Shown here: one piece after another, positions 1-7,286 of the stretch
Layout: the number at the start of each line of letters is the position of its first letter
How positions within the stretch are numbered: position 1 is the first letter of the stretch
Origin: Trebonia sp963767685
GTDB taxonomy: Bacteria; Actinomycetota; Actinomycetes; Streptosporangiales; Streptosporangiaceae
Direction: 5' to 3'
Assembly (NCBI GenBank): GCA_963767685.1
Contig: CAVYEZ010000005.1
Location: 248,001 to 312,000 of the forward strand
Length of the DNA: 64,000 nucleotides
Position numbers and translations under genes: made by a program
The notes under the pieces: generated by a model
What the model was told of the DNA's origin: nothing
Databases searched by the model: none
The model's input: the letters and a program-made list of their open reading frames with translations, nothing else

Positions 1-75
1 GATTCGCCGGCCGGGGCCTTAGGCCGACTGTGGGAGGTGCGTTCCTCGCAGTCGGACAGCAGAAAGGCCGCTCCC

Positions 76-1413
76 ATGAACCACAAGGAAGGCACCATCC
101 GGGCCGCGCTCGGCTACCCGGCGTTCCGGTCACTCCTGGCCGGACTGGCGGTCTCCCAGGTCGGTGACTGGCTCTACAACCTGGCCCTGGTCACGATGGT
201 CTACCAGCGGACCGGGTCCGCGATGTGGGCAGGGGTCGCCACTGCCGCCCGGGTTGTCCCGATCGTGGTCCTCGGGCCGGTGGGCGGCGTGATCGCCGAC
301 CGCTTCGGCCGCCGCCGCGTCATGATCGCCAGCGACTTGGCCAGGCTCGTCCTGATGCTCGGGCTCGCCCTGGTCGCGGCGGCGCAACTGCCGGTGCTGC
401 TCGCCCCGGTGATCGCGGCCCTGGCGACAGCGGCCGGCGCACCGTACCTGCCCTGCGTCTCGGCGGTCACCCCCAAGCTGGTCCGCGGCGCGGACCTGCC
501 GGGGGCGAACGCCGCCCGGTCGGCCGTCACGGCCGTCGGCGTTATCGCGGGTCCCGCACTCGGCGGGGTACTGCTGCTGGCCGACTCGGCCGCAACGACG
601 TTCCTGGTCAACGCGCTGACCTTCGGCGCGGCGGTGGTATTCACCGTGGCCATCAAGGACAGGGACGCGTTCGAGGTCACCAGGACCGGGCCTAGCCGGC
701 CCTCCGGCCTGGTCAGCGAGATCGCGGCCGGCGCGGCGGCGCTGCGTGCCCACCCGGCGGCCATCCGCCTCCTCGGCGCGGACATCCTCTGCAGCCTGGT
801 CTACGGGATGCAGACGGTGCTGCTGATCCTGGTCGCCCGGCACGCCGGGCTCGGGCTGCACGGCTACGGCTACCTGTTCGCGGCCATCGGCTTCGGCGGC
901 CTGATCGGCACGTCGCTGGCGGGCCGGGTCGCCCGGTTGCCGCAGCACGTCGCGCTGGCCGGGTCCCTCGCGCTGGTCGGGCTGCCGACGCTGGCGATGC
1001 CGGCCGCGCACTGGGCGCCCGCGGCGATCCTCCTCGCCGGGTTCACCGGCGCTGGCGCGCTCTGCGTGGAGATCATGACGGAGACAGGCTTGCAGCGGAT
1101 GCTGGACGACGAGGTGTTCGGCCGGGCGTACGGGCTGGCGCTGCCCGCATCGATCGGCGGTATCGCGGCCGGCTCGCTCATCGCCCCGGTCCTGGTCGGC
1201 GCGTTCGGCGAGACGGCCGCGCTGCTTGCCTGCGGCGCAGTGGTCACCTCCTACTGCGCCGTCGTGTGGCGGTCGCGGCCGGCCGGTGCCGCGGCGCCCG
1301 CGGCCGGTACGCTGGCCGACGCGGCGCCGTTGACCGGCGCGCCGACGGTCGCCATGCCGGCGATCGTGCCGGCGGGCCCGGTGCCGGTGCTTGTTACGCC
1401 CCGGCGGCAGTAA
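76..1413 (+). CDS. MFS transporter (EntS-like, 12 TM)
   Basis: A 445-residue major facilitator superfamily permease of the MFS_3/EntS-like group, expected in the cytoplasmic membrane as a proton-driven exporter; the substrate cannot be read from sequence. The loop between helices 2 and 3 carries the family motif as GGVIADRFGRRRVM (about residues 75-90), and helices alternate with short loops to the end. A GTG at 37 would add 13 residues but overlaps the only purine-rich stretch ahead of it. ATG 76 follows AGAAAGG at 61-67 with an 8-base gap and is preferred. The C-terminus is an Ala/Pro/Val-rich cytoplasmic tail. Its 3' end overlaps a HEAT-repeat remnant on the other strand by about 20 bases. 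Length is normal for the family. Function as a transporter is secure, direction and cargo are inferred. Confidence 0.85.
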   Translation: MNHKEGTIRAALGYPAFRSLLAGLAVSQVGDWLYNLALVTMVYQRTGSAMWAGVATAARVVPIVVLGPVGGVIADRFGRRRVMIASDLARLVLMLGLALVAAAQLPVLLAPVIAALATAAGAPYLPCVSAVTPKLVRGADLPGANAARSAVTAVGVIAGPALGGVLLLADSAATTFLVNALTFGAAVVFTVAIKDRDAFEVTRTGPSRPSGLVSEIAAGAAALRAHPAAIRLLGADILCSLVYGMQTVLLILVARHAGLGLHGYGYLFAAIGFGGLIGTSLAGRVARLPQHVALAGSLALVGLPTLAMPAAHWAPAAILLAGFTGAGALCVEIMTETGLQRMLDDEVFGRAYGLALPASIGGIAAGSLIAPVLVGAFGETAALLACGAVVTSYCAVVWRSRPAGAAAPAAGTLADAAPLTGAPTVAMPAIVPAGPVPVLVTPRRQ

Positions 1414-1640
1414 GGGCCGTGACCGCGCGGCTGGCGGCGGCGCGGACGCGCGCGACCTCGTCGGCGCGCAGTGCGGCCACCGCGTCGAGGGCGTCGCCGA
1501 CCTGGTACCCGGCGATGACCGTGGCGGCCATCTCGCGGACCCGCCACGCCTCGTCGCGGCTGGCACCGATGATCGCGGTGGCTGTTCCCCGGGTAACCCG
1601 GCCAGTCGGCGGAGCAGGTCAGTGATTTCCGAAGTAAGCC
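1394..1640 (-). pseudogene. HEAT-repeat protein, frameshifted 3' fragment
   Basis: Reading leftward, residues such as SRDEAWRVREMAATVIAG and GDALDAVAALRADEVARVRA form two HEAT-like helical pairs ending ALTAAGA and a TAA at 1394-1396. Upstream, a second frame reads EITDLLRRLAGLPGE and would join this one after a single-base shift near 1590. No ATG, GTG or TTG start with a ribosome-binding site is visible before the OsmC stop at 1643. It is therefore either a broken short HEAT protein or the tail of a longer gene lost here. HEAT repeats bind proteins; no specific role can be given. Confidence 0.45.
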
Positions 1641-1642
1641 CG

Positions 1643-2128
1643 CTAGGAGGCGCTAGCCACGTCCACCGACGGCTCGTGGCGGACGGGGAAGTTCACCGAG
1701 CTGGCGATGAAGCACTTCTCGCTCGCCTCCTCGTGCAGTTTCGCCGCCCGCTCGGCCATGTCGGCGGAGGCGACCGTGACGCTCGGCCGGAGCACGACCT
1801 CGGTGAAGTGGCCGCCGCCGTCCGCCGTCTCGGCCATCACCCCGTAGGGCGCGTCGTCGTACGCCGTCACCACCACCCCCGCGGTCGTGCACACGTGCAG
1901 GTAGGAGAGCATGTGACACTGCGCGAGCGCGGCGACCAGCTCAAGTTCCGGGTTCCACCGCGTCTTGTCACCGTGGAATACCCGGTCGGCGCTTCCCTCG
2001 ATGGCCGGCCGGCCGTCGGCGCCGACCACGTGGTCCCGGCCGTAATCGCGGTAGCCGCTGGTGCCGGTCCCCCGGTTGCCCGTCCAGGTCATCGTCAGGT
2101 CATAGCGGTGCGTCCGCCGCACGCCCAT
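1643..2128 (-). CDS. OsmC family peroxidase-like protein
   Basis: A 161-residue OsmC/Ohr-superfamily protein. Members reduce organic hydroperoxides with a pair of cysteines and are cytoplasmic homodimers. Both cysteines are present: one in LAQCHMLSYL (about residue 72) and one in SEKCFIASSVNFPV near residue 140. The family's W-x-G-N-R-G-TGT motif is at residues 15-22. ATG 2128 is preferred to GTG 2134 because the AGCGGAGG stretch sits five bases ahead of the ATG and abuts the GTG. The gene is followed by a HEAT-repeat remnant and preceded, after about 115 bases, by the end of mftF on the same strand. It may share the mftF transcript but is not a known mycofactocin component. Assignment to OsmC is strong, the substrate unknown. 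Confidence 0.85.
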   Translation of the reverse strand: MGVRRTHRYDLTMTWTGNRGTGTSGYRDYGRDHVVGADGRPAIEGSADRVFHGDKTRWNPELELVAALAQCHMLSYLHVCTTAGVVVTAYDDAPYGVMAETADGGGHFTEVVLRPSVTVASADMAERAAKLHEEASEKCFIASSVNFPVRHEPSVDVASAS

Positions 2129-2243
2129 GGTCACCTCCGCTTGCGATCCCGCCGCGCCGTCGCCGGCGTCGGCTGTTCATCCCACCACGGTCAATCCCAT
2201 CACGGGCCAGGCACGGCCGCCGCAACGCGCCGGGCGACGCGGG

Positions 2244-3920
2244 TCAGCCCGGCTGGCGCCTGCTTCCGAGCACGGGGAGCAGCGGGCGGATCGTGCGGCG
2301 GGCAAGGCAGCCCTGCCAGACGCCGAGGCTGTAGGCGGCGTCGTCGAGGAGGCGGGCGGCGACGTAGCGGGCCGGGTCGAGCGGCGGCCGCCGGCCGGCC
2401 CAGTCGAGCAGCGGCGGCGCGAGGATCAGCGCGGCGACCGGCAGGCGCAGCTTCCTGACGGCGAGCGCCGCCGCGATCGCGGCCGGCCACCAGGTACGGG
2501 ACAGCGCGCTGCCGAGCGGGCGGGCCGCGGCGACGGTCCCGCCGCAGGCGAGGCGCGCCGCCAGCTGCCAGGCGGCACTGTTATGAGGCAGGGCCGGGCG
2601 CAAGCGCCTCTCGCTGTTATCCGGCGAGGGTGCAGACAGTGGATGTCTGGGCACGCTAGAGGATGCCCAGACATCCACTATCACGCTCAATCTGGGCCCA
2701 CGATATCGCTTCTTGCTGTTATCATGCGTGGATGCGGGCTGCCCGTTGCTGTTATCAACTGGCCGGCCGGGGAACGGCCAGCGCTCGCCGGTGACGCGGG
2801 ACAGGCGGCGCGCGAGCAGGGCGGTCGCCGCCCCGGTGAGCGCCGCCGCCGTGGCCGGGTGCCCGGCCAGCGCCGCCGCCCACGCGCCCGCCGTCCACCA
2901 GGAGGCGTACAGCGGCCGCACCGCGCCCGGATGCAGTTCCTCCAGGGCGGCGGCGGAGGTGCCGTAGTCGGCGCGGCGGGTGAACCAGGCGCGGAACGTG
3001 ACCCGGTGGCCGTGCCCCATGACCGCGCCGGGCTCGTAGCGGACCCGCCAGCCGGCCGCGGACATCCGCCACACGAAGTCGACGTCCTCCCCGACGTACA
3101 TCCGCTCCCTGAACCCGTCGCCCGCGGCCGCCTTCCTGACCACCAGGGCCGCGCCCGGCACGTAGGAGACGCGGGCGCCGGGGCGGACGGGCGACGGCCG
3201 CGCGCCCATGTCGAGGGTGGAGCTCGCCCCCTCGTAACGGGCCAGCCAGCCGGCGCCGTTCTCGTGGGGGACGATCCGGGGCGCGACCGCGCCGACGCCC
3301 GGGTCGCCGAAGTGCGGGAGCAGCCCCTCCAGCCAGCCGGGAACGGGCACGCAGTCGGAGTCGATGAACGCGACGATCCCGGTGCGCGCCGCGGCGAGCC
3401 CGGTGTTGCGCGCCGCCCCCGGGCCCCCGTTGACCGGCCGGTGAATGACCGCCGCCCCGTGCCCGGCCGCGATCCGCTTGATCGCCGCCGGGTCCGCGGA
3501 GGCGTCGTCGACCACGATCACGTGCGGGAGGTCCCGCAGGCCGGCCAGGCAGCGGGCCAGTTCCGCGTGCCGGTCCCGCACGGGGATGACCACCGTCACG
3601 CCGGCCACCCCCGGGCCGGCCGGATCGCCGTCCGTGGGGTCACCTCCGGACCTGGCGGTGAAGTCCGGGTGCGCGATGCCCGCGTCGAGCAGCCGGCGTG
3701 CCAGCGCGCGGGCGCCCGCCGCGGACGGCACCGGCGTTCCCGCGAACCAGGAGGCGACCTGCCGTGCCCCGGGAGCCGTCAGCCGCAGCACCCGGACCGG
3801 TGACCCGCCGACGATCACCGACCCGTCAGCGACGATCCGCGTGCCCGGGTCGGGCGTCATCCGCAGGCCGGGCGGGGCAAGCGCGCGAGCTCCGACGTCC
3901 GCGTCCGGCTTGCCGGGCAC
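2244..3920 (-). CDS. mftF: Mycofactocin glycosyltransferase MftF with in-frame repeat insertion
   Basis: MftF glycosylates the maturing mycofactocin redox cofactor. The N-terminal part holds a GT2 (GT-A) fold: VTVVIPVRDRHAELARCL, IVVDDASAD, AARNTGLAAA, the metal-binding DSD in VAFIDSDCVPVPGWLEGLL, and GEDVDFVWRM. Hydrophobic segments towards the C-terminus should contact the membrane. The open frame extends to 4268, but homology to MftF begins near APPGLRMTPDPGTR, so GTG 3920 is the best start; ATG 3860 is an alternative, and neither has a clear ribosome-binding site. Between LARRLSRVTGERWPFPGRPV and AAWQLAARLACGG lie about 60 extra residues with repeated DNS motifs, coded by repeats at 2578-2755. 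Roughly 470 residues are usual; this copy has 558. It lies about 110 bases after mftC. Family call firm, activity of this copy uncertain. Confidence 0.85.
   Translation of the reverse strand: MPGKPDADVGARALAPPGLRMTPDPGTRIVADGSVIVGGSPVRVLRLTAPGARQVASWFAGTPVPSAAGARALARRLLDAGIAHPDFTARSGGDPTDGDPAGPGVAGVTVVIPVRDRHAELARCLAGLRDLPHVIVVDDASADPAAIKRIAAGHGAAVIHRPVNGGPGAARNTGLAAARTGIVAFIDSDCVPVPGWLEGLLPHFGDPGVGAVAPRIVPHENGAGWLARYEGASSTLDMGARPSPVRPGARVSYVPGAALVVRKAAAGDGFRERMYVGEDVDFVWRMSAAGWRVRYEPGAVMGHGHRVTFRAWFTRRADYGTSAAALEELHPGAVRPLYASWWTAGAWAAALAGHPATAAALTGAATALLARRLSRVTGERWPFPGRPVDNSNGQPASTHDNSKKRYRGPRLSVIVDVWASSSVPRHPLSAPSPDNSERRLRPALPHNSAAWQLAARLACGGTVAAARPLGSALSRTWWPAAIAAALAVRKLRLPVAALILAPPLLDWAGRRPPLDPARYVAARLLDDAAYSLGVWQGCLARRTIRPLLPVLGSRRQPG
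2578..2755. repeat. Cluster of four CTGTTAT(C) repeats inside mftF
   Basis: The heptamer CTGTTAT occurs at 2578, 2614, 2716 and 2749, three copies followed by C; spacings are 36, 102 and 33 bases. The longest form, CGCTTCTTGCTGTTATC (2707-2723), recurs at 62053-62068 in an intergenic region. The cluster brackets a 48-base hairpin and stays in frame with mftF, encoding DNS/NS motifs. It looks like a small mobile or recombination-prone repeat cassette. Confidence 0.6.
2635..2682. repeat. 48-bp hairpin repeat, copy A (inside mftF)
   Basis: Perfect 16-base arms at 2638-2653 (AGTGGATGTCTGGGCA) and 2664-2679, extended by two pairs beyond one mismatch, around a 10-base loop. Aligned with copy B at 3933-3980 it has the same 48-base length and shares GTGGAT, GCGTGC, CAG and ATCCAC blocks, while the arms differ in a compensated way. 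Confidence 0.65.
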
Positions 3921-3932
3921 GGGGAGGCCGAA

Positions 3933-3980
3933 GATGGTGGATCGCTGAGCACGCCATGGCGACGTCAACGATCCACCATC
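3933..3980. repeat. 48-bp hairpin repeat, copy B (before mftF start)
   Basis: Arms GATGGTGGATCG and its exact complement (3933-3944 and 3969-3980) continue inward by four more pairs with one wobble around a loop containing GCCATGGC. The element lies between the mftC stop and the proposed mftF GTG, 13 bases before it, so it could affect mftF translation or end mftC transcription. It is homologous to copy A at 2635-2682. Confidence 0.6.
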
Positions 3981-4030
3981 TTTTCCTGGCCGCGCGTGCC
4001 CGGCTCCGATTTCATGAAATGTCCGGCAGG

Positions 4031-5309
4031 CTAGCGGCAGCAGCCCGATGACTCGTCGCCAAACGCCGTCTCGAAGCCCGCCAGCGGGCTCTCGTCGCAG
4101 TCGTGGGCCGGCGGGCGGCGAGGCGCGATCATCACCGGCACCGGCCCCGACGAGCGCGGGCGCGACGGAGACGTGCGGTGCGAGTGGTCGACCGACGGGC
4201 GCGGCACGGGGAGGCTCGGCGCGGCGGACACCGAGGCCAAGGCCGCCTCGCCGTAGCCCTGCACGCACTCAGGGTCGGGCCCGTCGAGCGGCAGGCCGGT
4301 GAAGAACTTGGCGGCCATGCAGCCGCCCCGGCAGGAGTCGTAGAAGCCGCACGACTTGCACGCGCCGCCGGTGTCCGGCTTGCGCAGGTCGGCGAACAGC
4401 GACGACGTTCTTCCACACGCCCTGGAACCCGCCGGCGTCGCGCACGTTGCCCGCCAGGAAGTTCTCGTGGATCGCGAACGGGCACGCGTACACGTCGCCC
4501 ACCGGGTCGATCAGGCAGACGACCCGCCCGGCGCCGCACAGGTTCAGGCCGGGCAGCGCCCCGCCGAACGCGGACAGGTGGAAGAACGAGTCGCCGGTCA
4601 GCACCTGCTCGCCGTGCGCGACCAGCCAGTCGTACAGTTCCCGCTGCTGCGGGGGCAGCGGGTGCAGCTCGTCCCACACGTCCGCGCCGCGCCCCGACGG
4701 GCGGAGCCTCGTCAGCCGCAGCTGCGCGCCGAACTCGTCGGCGATCGCCTTGAACTGGTCGATCTGCGGGATGTTCTGCCGGGTCATCACGACAGAAAGC
4801 TTGAACCCCCGGAAGCCCGCGTCGGCCAGGTTCCGCATGGCCCGCATCGCCGTGTCGAACGACCCGGGGCCGCGCACGGCGTCGTTGACCTCGCGGGTCG
4901 CCCCGTCGAGGGAGATCTGCACGTCCACGTAGTCGGAGGCGGCCAGCCGGGCCGCCGCGGCGGCGTCGAGCCTGACCCCGTTGGTGGAGAACTTCACGCC
5001 GACGTGGTGGGCGGTCGCGTAGTCGACCAGCTCCCAGAAGTCCGGGCGGACCGTGGGCTCGCCGCCGCCGATGTTGACGTAGAAGACCTGCATGCGCTCC
5101 AGGGTGTCGATGACCGCCTTGCACTCATCGGTGGTCAGCTCGCGCGGGTCCCGGCGGCCGGACGACGACAGGCAGTGCACGCAGGACAGGTTGCACGCGT
5201 AGGTCAGCTCCCAGGTCAGGCAGATCGGCGCGTCGAGGCCTAGCTGGAACAGGTCCGTGAGCTTGCCCGGTGCCGCGGCCCGGCCAGCCATGTCAGGAGC
5301 GAGAGTCAT
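4031..5309 (-). CDS. mftC: Mycofactocin radical SAM maturase MftC (one frameshift)
   Basis: MftC uses S-adenosylmethionine and an Fe-S cluster to decarboxylate the C-terminal tyrosine of MftA and then crosslink it to the neighbouring valine. The CxxxCxxC motif is ACNLSCVHC (C39, C43, C46); GGEP follows as NIGGGEPTVRPDF. The SPASM region contains CGAGRVVCLIDPVGDVYACPF and, after a one-base shift near 4403, CKSCGFYDSCRGGCMAAKFF. Without correction the frame reads into arginine-rich nonsense ending at 4269; removing one G beside GTCGTCG restores 425 residues, so I treat it as one gene. The tail after EAALAS is longer than usual and ends SSGCCR. ATG 5309 lies inside the end of mftB (17-base overlap), implying coupled translation. 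Confidence 0.9.
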
Positions 5310-5580
5310 GCGGAATCCGTTCGGAGATCATCTTTGAGTCGGCGAGGGCGGCGAGAGCGCGCGCGTAGGCGGGCAGCTCCGCCTCCGCCACGCCCGCGGC
5401 GAGGCAGGCGACCCTGGCGCTCGGGTGATCGGCCAGGGACCGAACCACCGTCAGCACCGTCTGGTTCTTCAGGAATGACAGCCGCCTGGTGCCGAAGTGG
5501 TAGAGCAGCGCCCCGAACGGCTCGGGGCGCATCGACACCCGCGGATCGACCCGCCAGGCGCGGTCGAGGTCGAACGTCAC
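5293..5580 (-). CDS. mftB: Mycofactocin peptide chaperone MftB
   Basis: MftB is the small RiPP recognition element (PqqD-like) that binds the MftA leader and presents it to MftC. The 95-residue product has the family pattern: TFDLDRAWRVDPRVSMRPEPF, GALLYHFGTRRLSFLK, then a helical half ending LADSKMISERIPH. GTG 5580 follows AGGAG at 5585-5589 and gives the usual MTF start. A GTG at 5598, inside the end of mftA, would add six residues and lacks a ribosome-binding site. The gene starts 8 bases after the mftA stop and overlaps mftC, so A, B and C should be one transcript. No anomalies are seen. Identification rests on the family pattern plus position and is secure. Confidence 0.93.
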   Translation of the reverse strand: MTFDLDRAWRVDPRVSMRPEPFGALLYHFGTRRLSFLKNQTVLTVVRSLADHPSARVACLAAGVAEAELPAYARALAALADSKMISERIPHDSRS

Positions 5581-5587
5581 GGTGCTC

Positions 5588-5710
5588 CTAGTAGACACCG
5601 CACATGCCGTCGATCGAGACCTCTTCGACGAGCAACTCGTCGCTCGTCAGGGCTTCGGTCTCGGCCTCGTGGGCCGCGGCGCTAACCACGGGGGCGGAAA
5701 CTTCGGGCAT
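5588..5710 (-). CDS. mftA: Mycofactocin precursor peptide MftA
   Basis: A 40-residue precursor ending in the invariant core IDGMCGVY, whose last Val-Tyr pair becomes the mycofactocin redox core. Upstream is an acidic leader with ELLVEEVS directly before the core, the part recognised by MftB. ATG 5710 is preceded by GGAGG with a five-base gap; the reading frame is open to 5803, but those extra residues run over the operator and have no start signal. It is the first gene of the leftward mft operon and faces mftR across about 150 bases holding two identical-type palindromes. The peptide identity is certain from the core alone. Confidence 0.96.
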   Translation of the reverse strand: MPEVSAPVVSAAAHEAETEALTSDELLVEEVSIDGMCGVY

Positions 5711-5732
5711 GGGAACCTCCGCGAGCATTAGC

Positions 5733-5785
5733 GGCACCAAGTGCCAGGGACTACATTGACAGGAGCCTAAACGGCACCATGTGCC
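5733..5785. promoter_or_regulatory. Paired palindromes between mftA and mftR (putative MftR operator)
   Basis: Two 13-base near-identical palindromes, GGCACCAAGTGCC at 5733-5745 and GGCACCATGTGCC at 5773-5785, have centres 40 bases apart, close to four helical turns. A TTGACA hexamer on the plus strand lies between them at 5756-5761. They sit in the divergent gap of mftA and the TetR-type gene mftR. MftR is known to repress the mft genes in mycobacteria; assigning these sites to it is inference from position and symmetry. Confidence 0.75.
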
Positions 5786-5862
5786 GAAATCAAGGGACCT
5801 CACTGATGGTCACCGCCTAACGCGCCTCAGCGGGCGTAAACTGGGGCATCCCCACGAGGACG

Positions 5863-6486
5863 GTGATCCCAGTGCCGGCATCCCTGGCGGTCAGCGGCAC
5901 GGGCCACCCCGGACGCCGCCGGGCCACCTCGCACGCGGAGCTCGAGCAGGCGGCCTTCGCGCTGTTCGCGGCCCGCGGCTTCGACGGGACCACGGTGGAC
6001 GAGATCGCGGCGGCCGCGGGGATCGGGCGGCGGACCTTCTTCCGCTACTTCCCGTCCAAGAACGACATCCCGTGGGGCGCGTTCGAGGACGAGCTTGAGC
6101 GGATGCGGGTGCGGCTCAAGGCCTGCCCGCCCGAGGTGCCGCTGGCCGACGCCCTCCGGGTCGCGCTCATCGACTTCAACCGCGTCGCCCCCGCCCAGGT
6201 GCCACTGCACCGGCGGCGCATGGAGCTCATCCTGCGGGTGCCGACCCTGCTCGCGCACTCCACGCTGCGGTTCACCGCCTGGCGCGAGGTCGTCGCCGAG
6301 TTCGTCGCCGAGCGCACCGGCCGCCGCCCGGACGACCTGGCCCCGCAGGCCATCGCCCACGCCGTCCTCGGCGTCGCCATCGCCGCCTACGAGCACTGGC
6401 TCGACGACCCGGACGCCGACCTCGGCGCGCTCCTTGACGAAGCCATGCGCCAGCTCAGCGACGCGTTCGGCGCGCCGCTCAGCTAG
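5863..6486 (+). CDS. mftR: Mycofactocin system TetR-type regulator MftR
   Basis: A 207-residue TetR-family repressor. The N-terminal helix-turn-helix is clear: ELEQAAFALFAARGFDGTTVDEIAAAAGIGRRTFFRYFPSKND (about residues 25-67), and the rest is the helical ligand-binding and dimerisation domain. The IGRRTFFRYFPSKNDIPWG stretch is characteristic of the MftR subfamily. In mycobacteria MftR binds the mftA promoter and responds to long-chain acyl-CoA. Here it is divergent from mftA across a pair of palindromes, so it probably controls both sides and itself. GTG 5863 and GTG 5872 are both possible starts; the GAGGA before them is too close for the first and somewhat far for the second. Length is normal. 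Confidence 0.88.
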   Translation: MIPVPASLAVSGTGHPGRRRATSHAELEQAAFALFAARGFDGTTVDEIAAAAGIGRRTFFRYFPSKNDIPWGAFEDELERMRVRLKACPPEVPLADALRVALIDFNRVAPAQVPLHRRRMELILRVPTLLAHSTLRFTAWREVVAEFVAERTGRRPDDLAPQAIAHAVLGVAIAAYEHWLDDPDADLGALLDEAMRQLSDAFGAPLS

Positions 6487-6614
6487 GCACGCCGCGCCAC
6501 CGCCGGCCACCGCGGAAATCAAAAGTCACGGTAATCCCGCCGGCTCCGCGCCTCCCTCCCCTGGCGCGCGCCGCCCCTCTCCGTGGCCATGGCGCGGACG
6601 GGAAAACCGCCTGG

Positions 6615-6836
6615 GTGACAACCATCACCGGCGACCACGAAAGCACCGCGGACGACGCGGTCACCCCGGTCACCGTCGCCAGCGACCGGCCGGGACCGCC
6701 GTTCCGCACCTCCGGATGGCTCAACGACTCCGATGACGGCGCCGCCTACGGGCCGGGAGGCGACCTCACGGTGAGCCCCGACAGCAAGACCCTGTACGTC
6801 ACCGTCGTCGCCGGCCTGGAGATCTTCCACGCCTGA
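6615..6836 (+). CDS. Small ORF resembling one blade of a beta-propeller
   Basis: A 73-residue frame starting GTG 6615 and ending LTVSPDSKTLYVTVVAGLEIFHA, which resembles a single repeat of an SMP-30/YVTN-type propeller. The first 45 residues are Asp/Thr/Pro-rich and match nothing I know. There is no convincing ribosome-binding site. It could be the last blade of a lost lactonase gene. The remainder of the 6487-6911 gap shows no other gene. Confidence 0.25.
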   Translation: MTTITGDHESTADDAVTPVTVASDRPGPPFRTSGWLNDSDDGAAYGPGGDLTVSPDSKTLYVTVVAGLEIFHA

Positions 6837-6911
6837 CGCTGCCGGGAGCGACCGTCCGGGTGCACGGGGGATGGTGGCACCGACAGGCGCGCGGGATGCG
6901 AGAATGGCCGG

Positions 6912-7283
6912 GTGCTTGACCACGTGAGTATTCAGTGCACCGACCTGGTCGCCAGCGCGGCGTTCTACGACGTCGTGCTCGAGCCGCTCGGCGGGCAGCG
7001 GATCATGGACCTCGGCGACGCGATCGGCTACGGGGTTCCGCCGCAACCGGACTTCTGGATCGGCGCGCACTCGACGGGTGACGGGTTCCGTGAGTCGCAC
7101 ATCGCGTTCACGGCGGCGAGCCGGACGGCGGTGCGGGCGTTCTTCGACGTGGCGGTCGCGGAAGGGGCGCAGGTCCTGCACGCGCCCCGCTTGTGGCCGG
7201 AGTACCACGCGACGTACTTCGCCGCGTACGTCCGTGACCCGGACGGCAACAACATCGAGGCGGTCTCCCACCGGCCGGAGTAG
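6912..7283 (+). CDS. VOC (glyoxalase-like) family protein
   Basis: A 123-residue vicinal oxygen chelate fold protein: MLDHVSIQCTDLVASAAFYDVVLEPLGG forms the first beta-alpha-beta module, and the C-terminal module ends YVRDPDGNNIEAVSHRPE. Candidate metal ligands are His in the first strand (LDHVSI), His in ESHIAF and Glu in NNIEAV. VOC proteins include glyoxalases, dioxygenases and antibiotic-binding proteins; this small type is common in actinomycetes and often of unknown substrate. Its stop is 3 bases before the mftE ATG, so the two are cotranscribed. It occupies the place beside mftE where mftD would often be found, but there is no homology to MftD. Start GTG 6912. Confidence 0.75.
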   Translation: MLDHVSIQCTDLVASAAFYDVVLEPLGGQRIMDLGDAIGYGVPPQPDFWIGAHSTGDGFRESHIAFTAASRTAVRAFFDVAVAEGAQVLHAPRLWPEYHATYFAAYVRDPDGNNIEAVSHRPE

Positions 7284-7286
7284 CTC

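Noticed and set aside
130..1566. Long minus-strand open frame of 478 codons under the first MFS gene
   Set aside because: Arg/Gly/Pro-rich with no domain pattern; it is the antisense frame of a clear transporter, as expected at this GC content.
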